Source of the DNA: Apoda limacodes
Taxonomy: Eukaryota; Arthropoda; Insecta; Lepidoptera; Limacodidae
Direction of reading: 5' to 3'
Length of the DNA: 64,000 nucleotides
Assembly (NCBI GenBank): GCA_946406115.1
Contig: OX291556.1
Location: forward strand, 11,748,501 to 11,812,500
Position 1 is the stretch's first letter. Each line of letters opens with the position of its first letter. Under the pieces are notes generated by a model that did not search any database, had not been told where the DNA came from, and saw nothing but the letters and a program-made list of their open reading frames with translations. Both the position numbers and the translations under genes were made by a program. Positions 11,655 to 22,995 of this stretch are shown one piece after another.

Positions 11655-11905
11655 GTTTAATACCAATTATTATCATTTGCCCTAGTATTTTGTTCAAAGA
11701 ATCCTGAAGCGGACTAAGCCCCGTTTCAATTTACTCATGAATTTTAATTAGAATCCCGTTTCCGCAAGTCTTAGTTACTCTATTAAAAACGTTCAATTAC
11801 GGAGGTTCATACTTTATGGTAAATAAAAATAGGAAGAAATAATCAGCTGAAAACTACCAGAAAGGAAGCTGTAAATTTAATTTTTATTACTAGGCTGAAT
11901 ATATA
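11655..11905 (+). repeat. Dispersed repeat 'GAATCCTGAAGCGGACTAAG', copy B
   Basis: Second copy of the repeat at 6645-6895, with the same block order and about the same length. It differs by small indels, for example the loss of a few bases around TTTACTCATG. It is preceded by a run of T (about 11630-11641). Confidence 0.75.
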
Positions 11906-14735
11906 AATGATATATGAAAACAAAAACACACATAGCTTAGGGTAAAGGTGCTTCTTCAAACCTATACAATATTTAACGGGATCAGTATGCTCCAGACGAG
12001 TATTTAAGCACTGTTTGTGAATTGCAAAGCGATAGTTAAGCAATGTCGAGCATTGGAAAGGTAGCGTTTTTTCGCTAGGCGGTCCTTTCCGTTATTCGGA
12101 AACCACGTGGCGGCAGCAGTTATTAAGTCAAGTCAGAGGTATTGTAGGTAGATTTTCAATTCTTATAGTCAGCAACAACATCACCAATTCTCAGTGGACT
12201 GGCGTGGTGAAATACTTATCCTGTTTCTCAAAACACAGGCGTGTGCCACTGTGGTGAGGGACGCATAACGGCCGAGGCAGTATAGATCCTGATATAACAC
12301 GTAAGGTACCTTGGTATTAAATTAATAAATTGTGGTCATCGGCTAGTTGTATACCTAAGCTTTGTTGAGAAAACTGAAGTTGATTTCAATGCAATTGGCA
12401 TTTCATTTGGGGCTGAGCTTGCGACCTAATAAGGTTGTCGACCAAATGTTTGCTACACTTTATATTTTGAACGATTTAAAACTGAATAATGTTTTTTGGA
12501 TCAAAATGTTTTTAGAGATGGTCGTGTATCCTGAAATTGTGAAAAAGCAACAAATATGGTTTTCATGGTAGCAAGCGTGCAGGCTTCTACTTTTGGTTAT
12601 ATGTGACCAAGTTTAACCACCCCTACCTGTTTTTTCCCAATGTCTATTAGGACAAATTGGTGTCTCTCTTTAGATAAGATAATTATTTAAAGGATTTACG
12701 GTGATGAAAGATTTATTTATTAAGCCTTAGGCCAGTAGGCCAATCATATATACAGTATAAATGCACCAATTTTCTATTTCTGCCCCTATTCTTATTATAC
12801 CATGTTTCAATCATTCCAATTTTTTTATGCAGTAAAGAGGATAACTTTAGCTTGGCTTAGCTCTGGACGTAATTTTCTATTCCAGATGTATTATATCAGA
12901 AGTGGGGAGGGTCAGTCCATAAAACCTTATATAGTCTATTTTGTCAGCCCTGAACCAGTTCCGAATCTTGCTGGAAAGTGAATTGTTGTCCCTAAATAAG
13001 CTTTAGCAGAACTAATCAAAGTTTGTACTACGCTACCTCATTGCATAATTTCTTGACTGAAAACAGTATTTGACAATAATTGTTTTGGCCACAATTCTTC
13101 AGTAGCCTACTCTGACTATTAACAGATGTGCATTAAGTAGATGTCCAGTTTTCCTCCTGTAAGACTGTCAAAGGTCTCTGTAGTATCAACCGGCTAGATG
13201 GAGCTTATGGCCTATGCTACTTACACCCAATTGCAAGAAAATCAACTGGTTCTGAATTGGATTTTTATATAACCAAGTTTATATATATATCTATAATTTA
13301 AAATTAAAATTAAATTAAAAAATTTAAACGGGTGCAAAGTAAATACAGTCAATTAGTGTAAAATTTAATTTTTAGATTTAAAATGAATTTAGCTACACAT
13401 AAAATAATGGCTAAGATCTGAGGATGTTACTAATGCAATGTTGATGTTGATTCGTAAGATGGCAACTTCGGTAGAAGACCCCGGTGCCAGACCCGATCGA
13501 ACGCATTCGCTATGTTCAGGCTGCATCCCAATGCTTCCCCCTGACTCAATGGCTAGTGCACATCGGTGTGTGAGATACACTAGAAGACAGGCATTGCACT
13601 TGGTTATACTAAAAGTCAGTAAAATCATTACAATTTATTATTATTATCCACAAATGACAGCATAAATTAAATAATGAGACAATTTTTGTCAATGTTTTGT
13701 TTTATCTCTCTCGTCCTAAATTATAAAGTCAGCGTACACAACACCCATCCGGAAACAAATATAAATTTAACCCATTATCTCTATATTCAAGGTTCTGACT
13801 TTTGTTTATTTATAATTACTGTTATACAAGCAGCCGCCTATTATTGAAATGGCTAATTACTTAATGATTCATTGTAATAAGAGTATACTTACCAGAGGCA
13901 TAGTACTTATTATTTCATATGTATATAGATTGTGAGTATGACTATAGAAGTCCGCCCAGAATAAATTAAATCGTTTGCTCCATTTGAATCCTCCATTTTC
14001 CACTAGCTAAAAATGAATTATTATCACGCTATAATTTTGGGTAAATTTATACGGATAGTCGATGGACAGAGCGTCGAACAACAGAAATGACTTTTTTTTC
14101 GAGGTGGATAAATGCTCAGCGTACCTCTTACCATGTTTACCACATTTTATCAAAAACGATACAAATTACTCATTTACTCTACACACCTCTACATTCACGC
14201 GATTTTCTCTATATCCTATCTTTTTAACCCAATAGTAACAAAAATGATTTTGACATGATTATTAGATGTTTATCTAAACCTAATAGATAATTTAATGTAT
14301 GGATTTAATTTTGTAAACATACGTTCGTTTCGTTTGCTACTTAGATAACACTGACTGAAACAATCTCTAACATCTACGACAGACAGACAACTTTATACCA
14401 ACTTGTCTTTGTGACCTAAAATAGTGAAGAAGATGAATGACTTTTAACTTAAAATAGTAAGCTATAAATTACCGAAAATAAAATAATAAAAAACATATAT
14501 TTGTAAAAACCTAATCATATGTATTTCCATCATAATTTTTAAGGGCTTAGTTTACGATTGAGAAGGTAGATAATGGGCAAAATTTGGTACTAAGCCTGGA
14601 CATACGTTTCGATCTATATGCAAATACAATTGGTAGAGGTCAGAAGTAAAGGCCGGTTTGAAGGATATAATCCATCTAGTTAACATCAAAGTTGTTACTG
14701 TATGTATAACTTTTAATAGGGTTTCTTTCTGTCAG
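11906..14735. other. Long stretch with no supportable gene
   Basis: Mostly AT-rich DNA. About 12060-12290 is more GC-rich (CGGCAGCAG, GGCGTGGTG, GGCCGAGGCAG) and may be repeat-derived. A 69-codon plus frame at 12362-12571 and opposed frames at 13389-13665 are not protein-like. About 13540-13600 shares a short block (GTGTGAGATACACTAGAAG) with about 58525-58550. Nothing else is recognised. Confidence 0.4.
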
Positions 14736-14739
14736 TACA

Positions 14740-14985
14740 TCAGTGATGGCCCAGGGGTTTTGATTACTTTTTGCGTCATAAGAGGCGGAGGTTCAGGCTC
14801 AGTGTGTAACTTTGAGTCTTTTTCTTAATTTCTCCAGTAAGTTGATTATTTACTCCACCAGCTTGTTAGTATAGGAAAACATCGTGAAGAAAGCTGCATA
14901 CGTTAAAATCGCCCTCGGTGTGGCCCATCGAGTGGGGACGTATGAACCCTGCAAGGGGATCTCAGCAGGTTATCCTAGGGAATGG
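14740..14985 (+). repeat. Lepidopteran SINE (HaSE/BmSE-like)
   Basis: The tRNA-related head has TGATGGCCCAGGGGTTTTG and GGAGGTTCAGGCTC. The body has GGAAAACATCGTGAAGAAAG followed by CTGCATAC, and the end is a CCCTGCAAGGGGATCTCAGC-type tail. These landmarks are typical of a widespread moth SINE type known to me in outline. A second, more diverged copy is at 63140-63365. Confidence 0.7.
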
Positions 14986-15984
14986 AGGGGACTTTATTAG
15001 CAGCTTAAAGTGTTTCAATACTATCCTTTCTTCGCCTTGTCTATGAAGATTGCGATGTAAAAATTGACATATATTTGTGCTGTATGAGTTTTAGGCTTCA
15101 TATATATTTTTTTGGAGAACATTGTTTTTTCTATTAAATTAACTAATTTACAGCACCCTCAGCGCACGATAACGATGACTTGCATTTTTTTTATTTATTT
15201 TTATTCAACAAAGTATGTAGAGCGCCGCCACCGCGCGTGCTCTACGTACTTTGGTTTAAAACAGTTACTCATACAAAAGTATAGTAGTATTGCATTTGCC
15301 TGTTCACGGGCTTAAGGTTTTTTTGCTTTTTCAGAATCACAAATCAATATATCTGTATTTTTTTTAAAAAAAAGATTTACTGTACGATATAGACTTTAGT
15401 TTTTCATAGTTTTAGTGAAAAGCGATAGAATTGATAATTTGGCATATCAAAAAAACTATAATATTAATTACGCCTATCTAAGATTATTACCCATCTATAT
15501 AACGTTTTGACCAAAATCAATATTAACTAGTTTTAGCTTGAACTTCAAAACTAAGTGGCAATGCAAAAGTGGTCAAAGCAGAAAAGCCGGAGCTTACGAG
15601 GGTATACAAATAGCATATAAAGCGCCCATCTACGAAGCGGTTAAAGAGCATCTGTGATAATCGAACCCAAGTTGTGCGTTAATCCTCTTAGCTAAAACCA
15701 ATAAAACTACAATATCTCTTCCACCAGAATTATAAAGCTTATGAAGGACAAAAGTCTTGAAAAAAATTACATCTGATACTATTTTTTTTGCCTGAACCTC
15801 AAGCCTGCCCCGCTGTAGGGGATTAGGCCTTTTCTTGGAGAAATAGACTTAGTCCATAATTCAACGCTTTGGTCCGGTGTTTTCAAACCACCCATAAGAC
15901 CTCTACTGCTGTCATATGGTCAAAATAGGTGTAAGTACGAGAAGTAACTTCATTTGCTAAAATTAAAGCATTCATTTGGTGTTA
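14986..15984. other. AT-rich DNA with weak SINE-like scraps
   Basis: About 15650-15710 on the minus strand has a weak tRNA-like pattern (TTGGGTTCGATTATCACAG). About 15790-15850 (CTGCCCCGCTGTAGGGG) resembles the tail of a Lepidoptera SINE/LINE seen in reverse near 21190-21250. No ORF is supported; the 67-codon frame at 15112-15315 is low complexity. Confidence 0.35.
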
Positions 15985-16070
15985 CAAGCATCCATAGGCC
16001 ACGGTGACCGCTTACCTTCAGGCGGACCGTGTGCTTATTTGCCACCTAAGTGGTATAAAAAAAACTGTAC
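15985..16070 (+). mobile_element. LINE 3' terminus only (GGTGACCGCTTACC family)
   Basis: Contains GGCCACGGTGACCGCTTACC, AGGCGGACCGTG, TTTGCCACCTAAGTGGTATA and an A-run. This is the same 3' end that follows the RT C-terminus at 44947-45475 (minus) and 48265-48495 (plus), so it is a severely 5'-truncated LINE insertion. Confidence 0.8.
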
Positions 16071-16770
16071 GAACAAAAGCAGCTCCTAGTGTCTTTTAAA
16101 ATCCGATGTACTAGGACACAAATATATAAATATATCTGTACGAATATAGTAACAAAAACAATGTAGTCAGAAATAGATTTAACTAGCTTATCAAAATACA
16201 AACTATTAGCAAGTTATAAGATTATTATTTTCTACAGTGCTTTCTGAAATTTCTTAAAAGAAGAACTGGATTATACGTAACCAAGCATAAAATTTTAAAG
16301 AAATTTTATTGTGTTCGGGAAGGTTATAAATATTACGGGTTCATAGTAACACTACCATAAGTCATAAAGGTATGGACAAAATTGCAAAATGTGACAACAA
16401 AATTATTTCTAATTTTTTTTTCAAATATGCCGCAAACTGTTAATTATTTTGGCTTGGTCAAATATATATTTTCTCGTTTTTATCTATTATAAATAAAATA
16501 CCGTTTTTTGTCAGTACCTACCAAGTAAAATTACATTTTTGATAAAAGAAAGCATTCTTGAGCGAATAGGACGACCTTTAGCATTATTAATCCGAGGCAC
16601 ATGTTCTGGCGGTGACCCAAACTATGAAAGAATTTCTTGATTAAAGCCTACCTGGGCATTTTAATTTTCCTATAGAAGCCTCACGAGCTGCTCACCACTA
16701 AATACCAATTGATAGTGATGTGAACAACGTTAAATTAAATCTTACTTTTAAACCATAAAGTTAAAACAAA
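16071..16770. other. AT-rich spacer
   Basis: No gene, RNA or repeat recognised. Confidence 0.4.
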
Positions 16771-16774
16771 CATT

Positions 16775-16840
16775 AGGTGCATCGCTTACCATCAGGCGGA
16801 ACGTAAGCTTCTGATCCACTTTAGTGGTATAAAAAAAAAT
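16775..16840 (+). mobile_element. LINE 3' terminus only
   Basis: Degenerate copy of the same LINE end: CGCTTACCATCAGGCGGAAC, AGCTTCTGATCCACTTTAGTGG, TATAAAAAAAAA. About 65 bp survive. Confidence 0.75.
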
Positions 16841-16967
16841 ATAGAAATAATAGAACTTTAATAAGCAAAACAACAAACAAGAATGTAGGTCTAGTTTGAG
16901 TTTGAAGGCTGAGCTATAGGCGAGGACTTCAATGATACGAGACAGGTTATTATCTTTTAGCCAAAGC

Positions 16968-17115
16968 ATATAATAATAATATACTTTATTGCATCAACAT
17001 AATAATTTTACAAAAATAGAGAAAACCAATGGCGGTCTTATAGCCTTAAAGCGATCTCATCCAGACAACCTTTGTGTAGAGGAAATAATAAAGTTAAACA
17101 TTGTATAGTAGGTGT
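16968..17115 (-). mobile_element. LINE 3' UTR fragment (AGCGAT...GGCCGCC type)
   Basis: On the minus strand it reads GGTTGTCTGGATGAGATCGC, a diverged AGCGATAAGGCCGCC-like motif, then GATGCAATAAAGTATATTAT with a short ATT-repeat tail at 16968-16985. It matches the 3' UTR of the LINE at 8705-10415, so it is a short 5'-truncated copy of a related element. Confidence 0.75.
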
Positions 17116-18250
17116 GTGTCGATACAGTTATTAATTAAAAATTATATAACAATAATAAAACAATACATATAAAATAAATAAATACACATAAATAACATAA
17201 ATGAATATTGTATAGGTATTTAAAATAAGTAAATAGATGTATTTATAAAAATACACATGTGTTATAAATATAATTATAATATATATTACGTATAATTATA
17301 TATATAATATACAGCTTTTTAGCTTTAGTTAATATATATAATATACAGCTTTTCTTTAAATAAATGCTATAAAATAAAACAATATTTTTATTTACAGCAC
17401 GGAAAACGTTACGAACCAAATGCACAAACATTCTCGTACACCATAGTCTCGAAGCACTCTGTGTCGTAGCTTCGTAGCACTGTGGTGCATGCGTAGTGAT
17501 GTCGTGTCGTAGCACATAGTCGTCTACAACTACTATTTAACTTGGATGGCAGTAAATTGTTCATTACCAACAGAGCTTCACGTTAATTGTCCATATTTTC
17601 TTCACTTGCAATCATTTCAAATGTTTTCACTTTTACTTTTTTTTCAGTCCGTATCGCGCCTCCAGTCCTTTCGAAATTTGGAAAGGCACCCACGGAGACG
17701 TGCGACCTTTTTCACTTCATTTTATATTAATTGTTAAAAAAAAAGCACTGATCTGAAACCATAGATATAGAGACTGATACGCATCTCCTAGTCAGCTGTA
17801 AAAAAAAAATGTTACAAAAACGTGAAAGAGACAAAATTATATTTTTGCATTCACGCTCCGTGCATCAGGCGTGATACAGATAACAACGACTAGTACAAAA
17901 TACTCACCAAATGTAGAATATAAGCTATGCGAATAGCAGAATTATTCATAAGCAGTAAGTGAGTGAATTCCTTGTGTGCTACGCATTTGACCGCAAAATC
18001 AAGTTCGTTGTAACAGGAAAAAAGAGGATATTTAAAAAGAAAAATCTGATTAATCAATATATTGGTATTTCTTGATAAAATATACGTAAAATACACATTT
18101 TTTGAAACCAAATTTTAAGTTTATAGGTCAATGGGAAATTAAAAAATTCTTCGTAACATAGTTTTGCAAAAAAATCTGACTTATTTAACTTCTCATTCCT
18201 TTGTTTACCAATATTTACAATTAAAAAATACAGTATATCTACTCAACGAG
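17116..18250. other. AT-rich stretch with a small local duplication
   Basis: About 17295-17320 and 17330-17355 share TATATATAATATACAGCTTTT, a local direct repeat. The open frames here (90, 63 and 73 codons) are AT-driven and not protein-like. Confidence 0.4.
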
Positions 18251-18254
18251 ACCT

Positions 18255-18600
18255 AAACAACGATACCCCACTCAATGGGGTAGGTCTAAATTTTTGTTGC
18301 GCCCCTTAAAAACATTTAAAAATTATTTTTACTATTTTTTTGGCTTTGGGTCAACAAAATGCTTATACTGTGAAAATTTTAAGACAGTAGCTTCAACCGA
18401 CTGGCTGTAAGACCTGTGTGACAGACGACGGACGGACCTGTTAGTGACACCAATAGCTGTTATTAGTCCTCGGGTACGGAACTCTAAAAACTGACTGGCA
18501 TTATGGAGCTTACAAAATAGAGAATAGAGAATTAAAACCGGCCAACTCGCGCACCGAGGTTTCCGTACAAAAACTATGTGATGATGTGAAAATTAAGGTT
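18255..18600. repeat. Fragment of the 'CGCGAGTCCGACTCG' repeat family
   Basis: About 18400-18490 has the ACAGACGACGGACGGACCTG block and GTACGGAACTCTAAAAA. About 18535-18575 has the family's terminal block in reverse (AAAACCGGCCAACTCGCGCA). Longer copies are at 27300-27725 and 56560-57020. It is non-coding, and its class (MITE, SINE or LINE tail) cannot be settled here. Confidence 0.55.
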
Positions 18601-19214
18601 TTCGGAATTTTTCCTTTGTACATACAAAACATTTTCATGCCAAATTTCGAGATTCCAAATCGGCTGGAATTACCCTTTAGGTTTTGATTCCCTTGCGAGT
18701 AGTTGTGAGTTTGAAAATATGCGGTTTAAACTGCTGTTTCTTTTGATTGCGTTGCCCTAGAAGTTTGATTTTGTTACAGCTTAAAGGTATTTTAGATCTG
18801 AGTATTTGATATGAATTTCAATTTAATACCTCTATGCGTTCATGAGGAAAGGGGTAGTAACTGTAAAATTATTAAAAATATTTTTATTATATGATGTAAC
18901 TAAGAATTTACGGTTTTCTCAATTTAAATGTGCTATAAGACGTTGCTTCGTACCAAATTTCAAGATTATTAGTTCACGGGAGTCCTTTTCACACTTGAAT
19001 ATATACATATTTAAATATCTCATCAGTAATGGGTACTTTTCATCCTTTAAATACTATAGTTTTACTGTGTACCTTAATATGATACTTGCACAATATTTCC
19101 AGGCATGTTGATTATGATGTTGTTTATTTCGAATATAATAGAGAACATGAAAATATAAATGAGAATGTGAAGTTAATCTTTGTTTTGTTTTTTATTTTGT
19201 TTGTTATTTTATTG
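18601..19214. other. AT-rich DNA, no supported feature
   Basis: An 89-codon plus frame at 18842-19111 has low-complexity composition and no recognisable motif. I do not call it a gene. Confidence 0.4.
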
Positions 19215-19335
19215 CAGTGTAACAAACTTTTCTGACCCGGTGTACGGTCGCTAGTGTCGTGTTAGTTTACTCCATTTTAATATGACTGTAGTTTTTACTT
19301 TTCACCACACCTGGTCAGAAAAGTTCGTTGCACTG
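19215..19335. mobile_element. Small TA-type MITE, 121 bp
   Basis: The ends are imperfect inverted repeats: CAGTGTAACAAACTTTTCTG at the left, and the reverse complement of CAGTGCAACGAACTTTTCTG at the right. The right end is followed by TA (the left by TG, a likely mutated TA). That pattern suits a Tc1/mariner-type non-autonomous element. Other copies are at 51951-52083, 60584-60715 and 61199-61491. Confidence 0.75.
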
Positions 19336-19575
19336 TAAATTGGACTGCAATATCATAGCTTAAACAATAATTTCTTGCAGTAGGCAATCGAAGGCGTCTA
19401 TTCCTGTGGTACGATGCGCAGCGAGACAAAGGGCGAGCTATGTCGTTACACATGACCAATCGGGTGCTGGCAAGTCAGTCATACATTTTGTCGCGGCGCT
19501 ATTACTCTCTCGACGTTGTCTGACTGTATAAATTCAATTAATGTGTAGGCTGTGGTAATACTTAAGGTATAAACC
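19336..19575 (+). repeat. Repeat family X, copy 1
   Basis: Lies directly right of the MITE. Landmarks are GCAATCGAAGGCGTCTATTC, GCGCAGCGAGACAAAG, GCAAGTCAGTCATACATTTT, GTCTGACTGTAT and AATTAATGTGTAGGCTGTGG. These recur in the same order at 57900-58305 and 62215-63050, and with an inverted centre at 52084-52345. It is non-coding, and its class is unknown. Confidence 0.7.
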
Positions 19576-19930
19576 GAGTAGCCTAAGGTTTATGTATTTT
19601 GTAAGGCGTCTTGTTACAAAATTTATTTGCCTTTCAGTAGATACCGTTTGCCGGTTGGTTTTGCATAAGTAATGAATGAAGTTTAGAGAACCTTGTGCGA
19701 CCGTCCACATGATAATACGTAACGTGCAAGTTAGCCGATATTTTCACGAGTAAAATTATATTTACTCAAAAACGATATGAGAAGTTCGAATTAAATTCGA
19801 AAAAAAATACGGGAAGGACATAGATACTAGATTGCTGATAAAAAAAAACATTTTTCAGGACTGATAAGGCGATAGTAATTTTAAATACGATTTTCTTTGC
19901 TTGGCCTGTTATAAAGCACGCACACTCGCG
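19576..19930. other. Spacer, nothing recognised
   Basis: AT-rich with no ORF, repeat or RNA signal identified. Confidence 0.4.
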
Positions 19931-19936
19931 CAAAAA

Positions 19937-20106
19937 TAGAGATAGAGAGAGAAATACAGAAAGAGAGAAAGAGAGAGAGAGATGAAACTGGAAATGGCTA
20001 TATCTCCGAAAATATTAATAGTAGGCTAGTAGTTTCTTAATAGAAGTGGTAGATTTCATCACGACCGAGACCGAAACCGAAAGACACACACACACACACA
20101 CACACA
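19937..20106. repeat. Two microsatellites: (GA)n and (CA)n
   Basis: About 19937-19984 is an interrupted GA/GAAA tract. About 20083-20106 is an almost pure CA repeat. Between them is ordinary AT-rich sequence. Confidence 0.85.
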
Positions 20107-20699
20107 GAGTAAACTCCAGTCGTGTGTCGGAGCTGACACACACTATTATTTATATGAACTTGATTTACTTACTGAAAATTGAATTCTAATGTGAACAGTT
20201 TATCTTATGTGTAAAAACTATTCTAAAATAAATATTTAGAATTTGTATGTTGCAAGGCACAAAGTGATAGGTGTTGTTAAGCAGATCGTAAAAAAAACTT
20301 TAAATAAATACAATAATAATATAAACAAACATACCTGTTTGTATAATCACAGCAAGCGGTCACAGAAGAGGTTTAAGGTCGACTTTGGAGATGGATATTT
20401 GCTATAATACTTACCTAAATATGGTGTTATTACGTTTACTCGACTACTACACTAACAAGGACAAATTGTTATAATTGTTATAAACATCTAGTTATCTACC
20501 ACATACTTTTAACCCAGAAACTGCTATAAACTTAATACATTTTTATATAATTTTCTTAAACCTGAGCTATATAACATAGAACATTTATTTCCGCCAGACA
20601 ATTGGTGCGTTTTATCTATATATTTCAACAGCTGTTGTCGCTACGTTTCCGGAGTGCTCTCATTTCGATCCTGTCAAGGGCGTCATGACGTTGTACACG
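20107..20699. other. AT-rich spacer
   Basis: No feature identified. Confidence 0.4.
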
Positions 20700-20940
20700 T
20701 AAAATATTTGTAGAGTTTATAAAAAAGTCTTATAAAATCCTAGTACATCAATCTTACAAATCTTTATAGAATTAAGAAAAACATTATAAATATATATACA
20801 TAGGAATCATCTCTCTCCGTTTGTGACTTCCTGAATGTTAGATTCTTCTAAGATAATATATCATAAATGCCATATCCATGGATAGTTGGAGGTCTAAGTC
20901 CTGGCTATAGATTAATGTTTTGACTGCATCATGAAAATAT
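20700..20940. repeat. Composite SINE, mirror of the copy at 7720-8066
   Basis: About 20830-20700 (minus) carries the tail block, with TAAGATTGATGTACTAG. About 20885-20940 (plus) carries a B-box-like GAGGTCTAAGTCCTGGCTAT and TTTTGACTGCATC. Read in reverse complement the order and orientation equal those at 7720-8066, so head and tail diverge in both copies. Confidence 0.55.
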
Positions 20941-21079
20941 TTATTTACATTAATTTTGCAGAATTTATGCATGATATGGTGGTTTGGTTAATGAGTAGAA
21001 GAAGAATAAAGAGCTCGTGACCTAGTTACATTTGTCTATTGGGATGCAGCATCCGTCTTATGGCATATTTTTCTAACCT

Positions 21080-21250
21080 TCGTACTTCGAAAAGCACGTT
21101 TAACTCTCAATCCTGGATGTCATATGACAGGATCGTTAATCCAAAACAGCAGTCAAATGTCCTAGGTCGACATCTGCAAGCGCAGTGATTAAGCCTAAGC
21201 CATATTTCTTCAAGGAGAAGCTTATACCCTAGTAGTAGGGACAAAAATAA
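21080..21250 (+). repeat. SINE-like repeat ending in a CCCTAGTAGTAGGGAC tail
   Basis: TGTCATATGACAGGATCGTT, then GCAGTGATTAAGCCTAAGCC, TCTTCAAGGAGAAGCTTATA and the tail CCCTAGTAGTAGGGAC. The end motif (CAAGGAGAAG...TACCC.AG.AGTGGGAC) is a pattern I associate with lepidopteran SINEs. No tRNA head survives clearly. Confidence 0.5.
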
Positions 21251-21399
21251 GCGAGGCAACTAATTTAATAATGTAATCGAGATATAGTAAAAAGGAAACA
21301 TAGATGTAATCATTATTAAAAAAATATAAGCACTGTTATGGGCAGTGTTAAAATATTTTAACTTGACTACTACGGAGGGTTATGATTTTAGCATCATAT

Positions 21400-21835
21400 T
21401 GCTAACTGTCTTAGTGATCCGGGTGTCATAGGTTATGTGACATATTAAATTCAACATGGCAGGTTGTTTGATAAGAAAAAACTTTACTAACCGTAGACAG
21501 AGTGGTTTGTCGGTTGATAGTAGAGGATATATACAAACGAGCGGATGTACGGATGCATATTACTTTAAACAATAAAAAAAAGTTTTACAAATGTATCGAG
21601 TTTAGTTTTAAATGAGAGTGTTTCATTCAAAGATTTCGAAAATGTGTAATTCTTAGAAATTTATAATCGAGCTATCGGTGTATGTCAATTACTTTGTTCA
21701 TATATCCCCGAGTAGCATCCAAGGTACTGATTGTATTTTGACAAATAAAGTGACATTAGCTTCGTCTGTGGTCCGGGTGTCATAGACTATGTGACATCAC
21801 ATAAAATTAAAATATGGTGCATTAAAATAATTTTG
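21400..21835 (+). repeat. Short direct repeat pair 'CCGGGTGTCATAG..TATGTGACAT'
   Basis: About 21418-21450 and 21773-21806 share a 30-bp block (CCGGGTGTCATAGgTTATGTGACAT versus CCGGGTGTCATAGaCTATGTGACAT) about 355 bp apart, each followed by similar AT-rich text ending in ATGG. Either two halves of one repeat or a local duplication; the family is not recognised. Confidence 0.55.
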
Positions 21836-22369
21836 TAAAACTTGAGAAAAATAACATGTCGTGTTTGGTATCGAATGAAAGGTGTCAATAGTAAACTTTT
21901 TTATATTTTCATTTAAAATGTCTGAAAACTGATAAAAGTAAAGATATTTTTTCAGATAACTGTTTAAAACTGCGTTACATAGCTTCTGAAGTAGAAATGA
22001 CGTAATATAAATATTAATTATGTGGCATTAATGCATTTATTTTCCTACGACATGGTACTTGGGCATGGCAGAATTGGTGTTGGTAATATTGTTGATGAAA
22101 TCAAAACATTGTTGGAAGAAATCCCGCAAATATGGATGTATATGCCGCGTATCTACCGGTTGTTGCTGGAAACGCCACTGGGACAAGTAGTATAGCTAGG
22201 ACCAAAGGTTTTTGAGTCACGATGACGAAATACGCAACGAGGGTTGACAGACCACTAATCCTAAACATTCTGTTGTGTTCTGTAAATTTCATTTAAATTT
22301 TTCCGTGCCTGACAGCTGGCATGCTGTAACATAGATCCACCATCGGTTACTACACCGCAATGTCTATAT

Positions 22370-22995
22370 GATAAATCTCTGTGCCAAAAAGTCAGCTACT
22401 CTCTTATATGCCGCTGCAGAACTATGTGTGCGTGCCCGCTTACTTGCCGTGTCTGAACGAGAATCAGGCCACTGGGTCTGAGCGCTGCCTTCCACGTCCG
22501 TGGGCACCCTCCTCGACGGGCAGACACGATCAATGGCTGAAACCTTGGGCTACGTTCAGTGCAGTTACACACCTGTATTAGCGGTGAAAGGGTTGACCGG
22601 CTTGGCTATCAAGGCCTAACCTTATCTCATCTGCTAGCCATTTTAGAGCCAAAGGCTTTGGGTAGATTCACTCTGGGGTGATGGAAGCCACATGCGTGCT
22701 GGCGGCGTCCCACTTACCAACGACCTTTAAGGGTTTTGATGCGATAGCTGCGTCCATTGAAGGCCGGAAGCGACTCAAATAGAATCTCGAGGCTGGTTTC
22801 AGTTTTTTTGTGCCGTTTAGGTCGAAATCCTGGGGGCTATGGGGACTAGAAGCGAAGCACCATGTACGTGACCAATCTGCGCGACTAGTCAAGGCGTCGG
22901 GCGAGCGGAGGGCTGGCAGCTTCCTATGCCAAAGGATCTGTTTGGCTATTCAAAGAGATAATGCTGCCAGCCTCCTAGGCACCGCTATGACACAT
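22370..22995 (+). pseudogene. C-terminal remnant of a LINE polyprotein (RT-associated domain)
   Basis: A GC-richer island with LINE-like peptide pieces in shifting plus-strand frames. About 22385-22480 reads LLYAAAELCVRARLLAVSE then SGHWV and a stop, then ALPSTSVGTLLDGQTRS. About 22583-22610 reads GERVDRLGYQGL. About 22680-22780 reads MEATCVLAASHLPTTFKGFD to a TAG at 22780-22782. The same frame then gives GFSFFVPFRSKSWGLWGLEA and, near 22910-22975, AGSFLCQRICLAIQRDNAAS. The block order matches a C-terminal region I associate with lepidopteran LINE ORF2 proteins. The VMEATCV region may correspond to a nuclease-like motif, but that is inference. At least two deletions or frameshifts and two stops make it dead. 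A shorter relative is at 33845-33995. Confidence 0.75.

Noticed and set aside
13389..13665. Opposed 79- and 75-codon frames
   Set aside because: Overlapping frames on both strands with no recognisable protein features; probably a local GC island.
18842..19111. 89-codon plus frame
   Set aside because: Low-complexity AT-driven peptide (many F, I, L, Y, N) with no neighbours to support it.
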